A DNA stretch of 37,139 nt, from positions 1 to 37,139 of IMG/VR virus record IMGVR_UViG_3300037337_000109. One strand, 5' to 3'. Origin of the DNA: a virus. A program made the translations under genes and the position numbers. The notes below the pieces were generated by a model, which saw only the letters and a list, made by a program, of their open reading frames with translations, had not been told where the DNA came from and did no database searches. Positions 29,301 through 34,426 of this stretch are shown here, in pieces. How positions within the stretch are numbered: position 1 is the stretch's first letter; the number at the start of each line of letters is the position of its first letter.

Positions 29301-30871
29301 ACCAGACCAATCTCGTGAACGCGCGGGTGACAGCTGAGAAGATTGCAACGGAGGCGCTAATATCTTCTGAGCAAACCGCCAGGGCGACCGCGACAGAGGC
29401 GCTTGCTTCAGACATCAACGTCGTGAACTCTAGGGTAACGACCGAGAAGGGCGTGACGGACGCATTGATTCTGACCGAACGCACCGCCAGAACAACTGCC
29501 GACACAGCTACGGCGAATCAGATCAACATTGTTGACGCGCGGGTGACGACCGAGAAAGGCATCACGGAAGCCTTGGTTTTGACCGAGAAAAACGCCAGAA
29601 CAACTGCCGACACAGCTACGGCGAATCAGATCAACATTGTTGACGCGCGGGTGACGACCGAGAAGGGCGTGACGCAGGCGCTTGTGCTTCAAGAGCAAAA
29701 CACAAGAGTCACCCAGGACACGGCGCTGGCAAACAACATCACCACGCTCACGTCCCAGGTGACGACCAACAAGGCAGACGCAACGGCGCTTGTGCAGCAG
29801 GAGTCAAATACACGCGTCACAGCCGTCGGTTCGGTCGCCACCTCGGTCAACAACCTGGCGGCACGCTTCAACAACCTGAGCGGCACCGGGCAGACTGTCG
29901 AGTCGGTCATCATCAACGACCGCAACGCTGCAGCCAACGCCAATGCAGGCACAGCCTCGTCGGTCACGGGCTTGGTCACCCGCTTCGACACAATGGACCC
30001 CACGGGCAAGCCCTTCAACTCGGTCGAGGCGCGCGTCGCCAGGGAAGAGATCACAAGGGCCACCGCCGACACGGCACAAGCGAACCTGACCACCCAAGTG
30101 ACGGCGCGACTGAACAACGCAAGCGGCGCGGGCTCGGGCGTGACTGTAGAGCAAAATTTTGCAGCTTCCGCAACCGCCCTTGGCAACCTTCAGGGTCAGT
30201 GGACAGTCAAGCTCGACAACAACGGAAACGTGTCGGGCTTTGGTCTGGCTTCGACATCACCCAATGGTGTTCCTCACTCAAAATTTGCAGTCGCTGCCAA
30301 CCAGTTCTCGATTGCTCCACCCAGCGGCGGCACAGGCGTCGTGCCCTTTCAGGCATTCACAACGAATACAACAATCAACGGGGCATTTGTCCCAGCTGGT
30401 GTTTATATAACAGATGCCTTTATTCGCAGTGCTCAAATTGACACGTTGAAGATTGCCGGCAATGCAGTGACGGTTCCATCGTCTGTTAGCGTCCCGGGAA
30501 ATCACGTAGTCGTTCCAAGGTATCATCAGATCGGAGATACACTTATTTCATGGACGGAAGCTGCCGTCGTTTGGGTAGATTTCGGAACGTCCCCTGTAAG
30601 GCACATCACTGTAATTGGCAGTTTTAATTTGCTGTCAAATGTATCAGGCTTTACGTCTAGTTATCTTCGAGTGCGTCATCTTCAAAGCGGAGCGACTAGC
30701 AATGTTCCGGGTGTTACTCATAATAACAGCGTGATGTTGTTCATCGGTGACGCAATGGTTGCTTCGCTTATTGGCGTGAATGCGTTTGTTTTAGAGTTTG
30801 TGTCTCTTCAAGAGGGGGGTCAATACAGAAGGGGTGACGCATGGCTAACAATCTTGGGGTCTAAAAAATGA
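26336..30871 (+). CDS. Central tail-tip fibre, lambda gpJ-like
   Basis: This 1511-residue protein is the host-recognition tip. The N-terminal 550 residues have the gpJ/Phage-tail_3 pattern, opening with a YARVIDAISEGEIEGLVDG segment near residue 35. A Gly/Asp linker lies about 605-630. Fibronectin III-like domains follow (about 630-740 and 745-850). A helical region contains six copies of a 36-residue repeat (971-1186). A DUF1983-like module with GQWTVKLDNNGNVSGFGL lies near 1285. The last 170-190 residues are encoded by visibly AT-richer DNA and probably contain the receptor-binding tip. The ATG at 26336 is chosen as nearest the preceding stop; 26342 is an alternative. Confidence 0.93.
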   Translation: MTMKNTTIRGDKKGKSSGGAVEADDTLRSRAYARVIDAISEGEIEGLVDGSKSIYLDGTPIQASDGSFNFESVTVDFRNGTQGQPHLEGYPSIQNETAVGVEVKKITPVTRVITNSNVDAVRVKILIPQLSEQDKKNGDLKGSSVKIAIEIKDANGSFIRVVEDQIVGKTMSSYERAYRIELPGVAPWSVRMLRLSENSTDSAINNKTFFSSYTEIIDSKLSYPNTALVGLRIDAKQFDSVPSRAYHVKLLRIKVPSNYNALTRTYVGSWDGTFKIEWSNNPAWCFYDLLTAERYGLGENVPSGAVDKWALYGIGQYCDEMVTDGSGGLEPRFTMNVYLQTRQDAYKLLNDMASVFRGLLYYSAGSIIASQDAPSDPTSLFSNANVIEGEFSYSGSSIKVRHTVALVTWNDLNDLGAQKVEYVEDAAGIAKYGVINTEIVAFGCTSKSQAHRVGRWALLSELTETETVTFQTGLEGVAVAPGSVIKVRDNYRYGRRLGGRVVSVDGTTITLDSPIEVSGAKIHVVGADGDLHTTTVNGDGAVLTMGAAMASPAVRGATWVVHIEGEAPPKDYRVMAVSDAGDGTYRVTALEHNKDKYALIDDITLLGSSGDIDGDGDGAGGGNGAPKKPSDAPSPPTDVQVVVSQRNTAGVQSYDITASWKLEAGSPISQWEVHHRHDDSNPVVFRDVKYATLDIKDVKTGYHVISVRAVNSKGVKSTWTVAQPVYAGSKKVGTEFASASATPAFLAVKIAWTLLEKFVERVRAVEIWGRLADAPGVDTSATNPPKLLAAVAGPGESWTHTDLDPGVNWSYSVRATFAQEEPGSFYPEFAMIAAASANVSDIIDKLDQSFKDSQFYRDLTSRIDDINIPGLDEITELLGDFSSITGQVDEFRDQVAETMSDVYDRVEELRKNRERDGEILLRSVIVDEEVRAESIDGIAKVLDEVVIVQDGLALEVVRRQELNVAVENAEALIITEGQVRAAENEALANQTNLVNARVTAEKIATEALISSEQTARATATEALASDINVVNSRVTTEKGVTDALILTERTARTTADTATANQINIVDARVTTEKGITEALVLTEKNARTTADTATANQINIVDARVTTEKGVTQALVLQEQNTRVTQDTALANNITTLTSQVTTNKADATALVQQESNTRVTAVGSVATSVNNLAARFNNLSGTGQTVESVIINDRNAAANANAGTASSVTGLVTRFDTMDPTGKPFNSVEARVAREEITRATADTAQANLTTQVTARLNNASGAGSGVTVEQNFAASATALGNLQGQWTVKLDNNGNVSGFGLASTSPNGVPHSKFAVAANQFSIAPPSGGTGVVPFQAFTTNTTINGAFVPAGVYITDAFIRSAQIDTLKIAGNAVTVPSSVSVPGNHVVVPRYHQIGDTLISWTEAAVVWVDFGTSPVRHITVIGSFNLLSNVSGFTSSYLRVRHLQSGATSNVPGVTHNNSVMLFIGDAMVASLIGVNAFVLEFVSLQEGGQYRRGDAWLTILGSKK
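29246..29893 (+). repeat. 108-bp tandem repeats in the gpJ-like gene
   Basis: Six tandem units of 108 bp encode 36 residues each. The third and fourth are nearly identical at DNA level: 70 or so bases starting at 29485 recur at 29593. The outer ones are progressively diverged. Each unit has the frame AL-xx-TE...AR..T...A.AN...V..RVTTEKG, suggesting a trimeric helical shaft. Recent duplication of the central units is likely, so shaft length may vary. Confidence 0.9.
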
Positions 30872-31452
30872 ATTCAAATTACATTTCATATGATGTCAAC
30901 ACGGGCGAAATTCTCTCAAAAGGATACTCTCAGCTGTCTTTGCTTAATTTGCGCCCAGACGTAATTATCCTGGGGGGTGAGGGGGTGGACATCATGGGGT
31001 TTCGCGTTGAAAACGGCGCGCTTGTGGTGATGCCGCCTCGCCCCTCTCAACATCACGCTTTTAACTACGTCGTCAAACAGTGGGAAGACCCGCGCACGCT
31101 TGCTGATCACAAGAGCGTCAAGAACAGCGCCATCAACTCGGCCCGCCTGCAAGCCAACCAGGGCTCGTTCACCTACGAGGGCAAGCAGATCGCCACCGAC
31201 CCGCTGAGCCGGGGCGACATCGATGGCGCGCACGGGGACTGGCTGATCGGCAACGTACCAGCCGATTGGCCCGGTGGGTGGAAGACGATGGACAACACCT
31301 ACGTGGCAATCCCCGACCAGACGACTTGGTTCTTGTTCTACAAGGCCATGACCGCGCAGGGCACGGCCAACTTCATTCACGCACAAGCCCTCAAGGCGCA
31401 GCTTGATGCGGCCACGACCCCAGAAGAGGTCGAAGCGGTCCCGTCATGGTAG
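30868..31452 (+). CDS. Tail-fibre-associated protein, DUF4376-like
   Basis: This 194-residue protein has a short N-terminal part (1-70) and a C-terminal DUF4376-type domain (about 75-192). Its landmarks are INSARLQANQGSF, DPLSRGDIDGA, W..MDNTYVAIPD and AMTAQGTANFIHAQ. Members lie next to tail tip and fibre genes in many phages and are thought to be fibre-associated or chaperone-like. It overlaps the gpJ-like gene by ATGA, so it is made with it. The start of the gene is AT-richer and continues the composition of the gpJ tip; composition returns to normal after about 30960. Confidence 0.85.
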   Translation: MNSNYISYDVNTGEILSKGYSQLSLLNLRPDVIILGGEGVDIMGFRVENGALVVMPPRPSQHHAFNYVVKQWEDPRTLADHKSVKNSAINSARLQANQGSFTYEGKQIATDPLSRGDIDGAHGDWLIGNVPADWPGGWKTMDNTYVAIPDQTTWFLFYKAMTAQGTANFIHAQALKAQLDAATTPEEVEAVPSW

Positions 31453-31456
31453 CCGC

Positions 31457-31485
31457 TTGAAGATAAGTCAGTGCTAACATACACT
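31457..31485 (+). promoter_or_regulatory. Fibre promoter with dyad copy J
   Basis: TTGAAG (31457-31462) and TACACT (31480-31485) are 17 bp apart. The variant dyad TAAGTCA-GTGC-TAACATA (31464-31481) fills the spacer exactly as at the portal promoter. The ATG of the coiled-coil fibre lies 18 bp after the -10 box, with AAGGA in between. Confidence 0.6.
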
Positions 31486-31503
31486 TAGCCAAAAGGAACT
31501 GAA

Positions 31504-33768
31504 ATGGCATGGTATAAATCTGGAAGCGTCGCACTCACAAACGGGTCGCGCAACGTGGTCGGCACCTCGACGAACTTTGTGCGCTTTGCTGAAGTCGGCG
31601 AGGCGATACTTCTCCCCGATGGTCAGGTCTACGAAATCGACCAGATTTCGTCTGCCACAGAACTGCGCCTGGCCCGCCCCTACGCCGGCCCAACCCTCTC
31701 TGACGCGACTTACTCGGTCGCACCCACGCAGGGGTATGTTCGAGAATTGGCATACAAGGCAGCGAACCTCATTGACCAGTACGGCGTGGTCAATGAGACC
31801 ACCGCCACCACGCTGACTGAGCTGACCAACACCCGCGATATTCTGGCCAACGCCTACGGGTCATTGGAGAATATGCAAACCGCGATCGACCAGGCAACAG
31901 GTGAAATTGAAACCGCCCGGGTCACGTCCCTTGGCGATGTTGATGCAGCCCGCACCACATCGCTGGCGCAGGTAGACACAGCGCGTCTTGGTTCACTGGC
32001 TGACGTTGAAGGCGCGCGCACCACATCGCTGACCAATGTGGAGACGGTCCGCACCGGCGCCCTTGATAACGTGGAAGCTGCACGCGCAAGTTCGCTTGCC
32101 GCGCAGTCGCTGGCAAGGGCGACTTCGCTTGCCGATGTCGAGGCTGCTCGTCTCGCCTCGCTTGCAGAGCAGGGGCTCAGTCGCGTCACGTCTCTTGCCA
32201 ACGTAGAGATGGCCCGCTTGAGCTCACTGTCTGATGTGGAGCAACTGCGCACCACCTCGCTGACTGACGTGTCGGCCCTGCGTCTGACCTCACTGACCGA
32301 TGTTGAGGCGAAGCGAGTGTCGTCTGTGGCATCTGTCGAGACAAAACACCAGGCGTCTTTGACATCGGTTGAGCTGGCACGAGTCACATCGGTCGATTCG
32401 GTTGAGGCGACCCGAAACTCCGTTCTTGCCTCGGTTTATGAGGCTGAAAATGCCGCCGTCGTGCATGTCGAGCAGGTGCAGGCAACTGCCACCGCAGACG
32501 TTGACGCCCACTCGGCAACCGCCCACACATCGCTCGAAGTGACACGCATGGCCGCCAACGCGACCATCGAGGTAACGCGGGTTGATGCCAACGCTTCTGT
32601 CGAAACAAAGCGGGTGAGCTCGATTGCCTCCGTCGAAGAAAAGCGTCTTTCCTCTGTGACCGACGTGACCGACACCCGGGTGAGCGCACTCAGCGCCATC
32701 GACATCGAGCTGAACAGGGTGGGTGCGCTTTCACTGTTGGCGCAGGGTAGTGCCTCAGCTGCCGCCAGCACCGCGCTGCATGTCGACAACGTGGCCATTC
32801 TGGTGGACGCATCGCGCGACGCCGCGACAGCCAGCGCCGCCGCAGCTCTAACATCTGCCGACAATTCCAGCGTCAGCGCCGCGCAGTCTGCGCTCAGCTC
32901 GACCGAGGCGACACAGCAGGCGACCGCATCAGATGTCTCGCGCGCCGAGAGTCTGCGACTGCACGACCTGACGCTCGGCTACCAACAGGCAGCGCAAGAC
33001 GCAACGGTCAACGCGATTGCAGTGGCAGAAGACCGCGCCGCGGCGGACGTCAGCGCCACAGCAGCTGCAGCCAGCGAAGCATCGGTCGAGACGAATCGAA
33101 TCGCCAGTGCAGCCAGTGAGCTGAATGCCGCCAACAGCGAATCAGCAGCCGCTGCCAGTCAGGTCGCAGCCGCTGCCAGTCAGGTCGCATCCGCTCTGAG
33201 CGAGACAAACGCCCGGTCAAGTGAACTTGCCAGCGCCGCCAGTGAGACTGTGGTGCTCGCCAAGACGGCGATTGTGCTCACCCAGAGCGAGCAGACGCGC
33301 CTGAACGCAGAGGGGGCGGTTCGAGATGCCGCGTCAACTGCTGCCGATCGCGCGGCCTCTGCCGCCTCTACCGCATCGGCTGCCGCGAGCGAAGACCTGG
33401 CGCGTCGCTGGGCCACGCAAGAGGTCACACCAGTAACGACGGACGCCCAGGGCAACCAGCTGTATTCGGCACGCTACTGGGCCAATTTGGCCGCCACCGC
33501 CGTCAGCGGCTCCATGTCGTACATGGGTGTTTGGGATGCGTCCACGGGGGCCTTGCCGAACGGCTTCGCAACTGGCCAGTTCTACAAGGTCGGCACCACC
33601 GGCGTGATCGACGGTGTGACCTACACCCAGCTGGATATGGTGATCTTCAACGGCTCGACTTGGGACCACATCGACAACACCGAAGACTTCACACAGGTTC
33701 AGACCCAGCTTGACGACATGACCAGGGAGCTTCGCGTGATCAAGGCACTGGCGATTCTTGGTCTGTGA
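31504..33768 (+). CDS. Long tail fibre with hendecad coiled coil
   Basis: This 754-residue protein is a side tail fibre or shaft. Residues 1-95 form a beta-rich attachment domain (WYKSGSVALTNGSRNV, then LPDGQVYEIDQI) common at the N-terminus of phage fibres. Residues 138-401 are 24 consecutive 11-residue repeats with the consensus (A)R.(T)SL.DVE(A), predicted to form a long right-handed coiled coil. Residues about 410-640 are Ala/Ser-rich and helical, like lambda Stf. The last 100 residues (from WATQEVTPV) form a compact C-terminal domain with YWANLAA and YMGVWDASTG. The receptor-binding part is presumably the separate downstream proteins. AAGGA precedes the ATG. Confidence 0.85.
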   Translation: MAWYKSGSVALTNGSRNVVGTSTNFVRFAEVGEAILLPDGQVYEIDQISSATELRLARPYAGPTLSDATYSVAPTQGYVRELAYKAANLIDQYGVVNETTATTLTELTNTRDILANAYGSLENMQTAIDQATGEIETARVTSLGDVDAARTTSLAQVDTARLGSLADVEGARTTSLTNVETVRTGALDNVEAARASSLAAQSLARATSLADVEAARLASLAEQGLSRVTSLANVEMARLSSLSDVEQLRTTSLTDVSALRLTSLTDVEAKRVSSVASVETKHQASLTSVELARVTSVDSVEATRNSVLASVYEAENAAVVHVEQVQATATADVDAHSATAHTSLEVTRMAANATIEVTRVDANASVETKRVSSIASVEEKRLSSVTDVTDTRVSALSAIDIELNRVGALSLLAQGSASAAASTALHVDNVAILVDASRDAATASAAAALTSADNSSVSAAQSALSSTEATQQATASDVSRAESLRLHDLTLGYQQAAQDATVNAIAVAEDRAAADVSATAAAASEASVETNRIASAASELNAANSESAAAASQVAAAASQVASALSETNARSSELASAASETVVLAKTAIVLTQSEQTRLNAEGAVRDAASTAADRAASAASTASAAASEDLARRWATQEVTPVTTDAQGNQLYSARYWANLAATAVSGSMSYMGVWDASTGALPNGFATGQFYKVGTTGVIDGVTYTQLDMVIFNGSTWDHIDNTEDFTQVQTQLDDMTRELRVIKALAILGL
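31915..32706 (+). repeat. Twenty-four 33-bp repeats coding hendecads
   Basis: An unbroken run of 24 units of 33 bp encodes 11 residues each, with hydrophobic residues at conserved places (Leu/Val at positions 6 and 9) and Arg at position 2 in most. No insertion or deletion breaks the period. Units 1-15 are the most regular; 16-20 are diverged; 21-24 return to consensus. Confidence 0.92.
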
Positions 33769-33770
33769 AG

Positions 33771-33813
33771 TCAGTCAGCAATGACTTGACACAAGACGCA
33801 AGCTCGGTACAAT
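33771..33813 (+). promoter_or_regulatory. Promoter with dyad copy K
   Basis: TCAGTCA-GCAA-TGACTTG (33771-33788) begins 3 bp after the fibre stop. Its right arm runs into TTGACA (33786-33791), a consensus -35, with TACAAT (33808-33813) 16 bp away. Here the dyad overlaps the -35 instead of the -10 or start. The next gene has GGAGG at 33827-33831. Confidence 0.75.
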
Positions 33814-33838
33814 CCGCACACTACTTTGGAGGCTTTTG

Positions 33839-34156
33839 ATGTCCGGCTTGTTTGATAGCAATCTCGTGGCTGCCGTGAACAGCACCCCCACGCTGATTTA
33901 CCAGCCGGTAACCGATGGTGTGGCGATGTCATGTCTGATGACCAACGGCTACATGTCGACGCTGCCATTGTCCGTGTGGATCGACCGCGCTGGCGTGGTC
34001 GTGAAGCTGGCATCGGGCGACCGGGTCGAGGCGGGCAAGAGTCTGGAGGTGCTGGCAGGCAGCAAGGTGGCTCTCAAGGCGGACGACATGGTGTATGCCC
34101 AGTGCCCGATCGCCGGTGCCTTCACTGGCATTTTGTCCGCTTACAAGGATCAGTAA
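33839..34156 (+). CDS. Small beta-rich protein of fibre module
   Basis: This 105-residue protein starts at the ATG at 33839 with a strong GGAGG ribosome site and its own promoter. It is rich in Val, Gly, Ser and Thr with alternating hydrophobics, suggesting a small beta-sandwich, and has two cysteines (positions near 31 and 90). No signal peptide is seen. It could be a small virion protein or cap linking the fibre shaft to the receptor-binding protein that follows. I do not recognise it with certainty. Confidence 0.7.
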   Translation: MSGLFDSNLVAAVNSTPTLIYQPVTDGVAMSCLMTNGYMSTLPLSVWIDRAGVVVKLASGDRVEAGKSLEVLAGSKVALKADDMVYAQCPIAGAFTGILSAYKDQ

Positions 34157-34159
34157 ACA

Positions 34160-34426
34160 ATGACTGATGGTGAAACCCAAAATATCAGTCTTGGTGGCGC
34201 GCGTCTGCCGGCCACCTTGGCCAGCGACGTGTTCTACGGCTTTCGACTCGACTCGACAACGGGTCACCTGAACATCGAGGTGATCGGCAACGGCGCGGGT
34301 GTGGTGCAGCTGCCCCAGCCCGGCCAGATTGACCCGCTTGATTACAAGCAGTGGCTCTGGACCCCCGACACCCTGCAATTTCAATTCAACTCAACAAATG
34401 GACACCTGGAGATGACTGTTCTATGA
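34160..34426 (+). CDS. Small beta-rich protein before receptor-binding protein
   Basis: This 88-residue protein starts 3 bp after the previous stop and ends in an ATGA overlap with the receptor-binding protein gene. It has two short repeats of the form F.FRLDSTTGHLNIEV (about 26-40) and FQFNSTNGHLEMTV (about 74-87), i.e. two similar beta hairpins. Coupling to the following gene suggests a connector or chaperone of that protein. The family is unknown to me. Confidence 0.7.
   Translation: MTDGETQNISLGGARLPATLASDVFYGFRLDSTTGHLNIEVIGNGAGVVQLPQPGQIDPLDYKQWLWTPDTLQFQFNSTNGHLEMTVL

Noticed and set aside
31915-32706. CRISPR-like array from 33-bp periodicity
   Set aside because: The units are contiguous in-frame protein repeats without spacers and vary in sequence.
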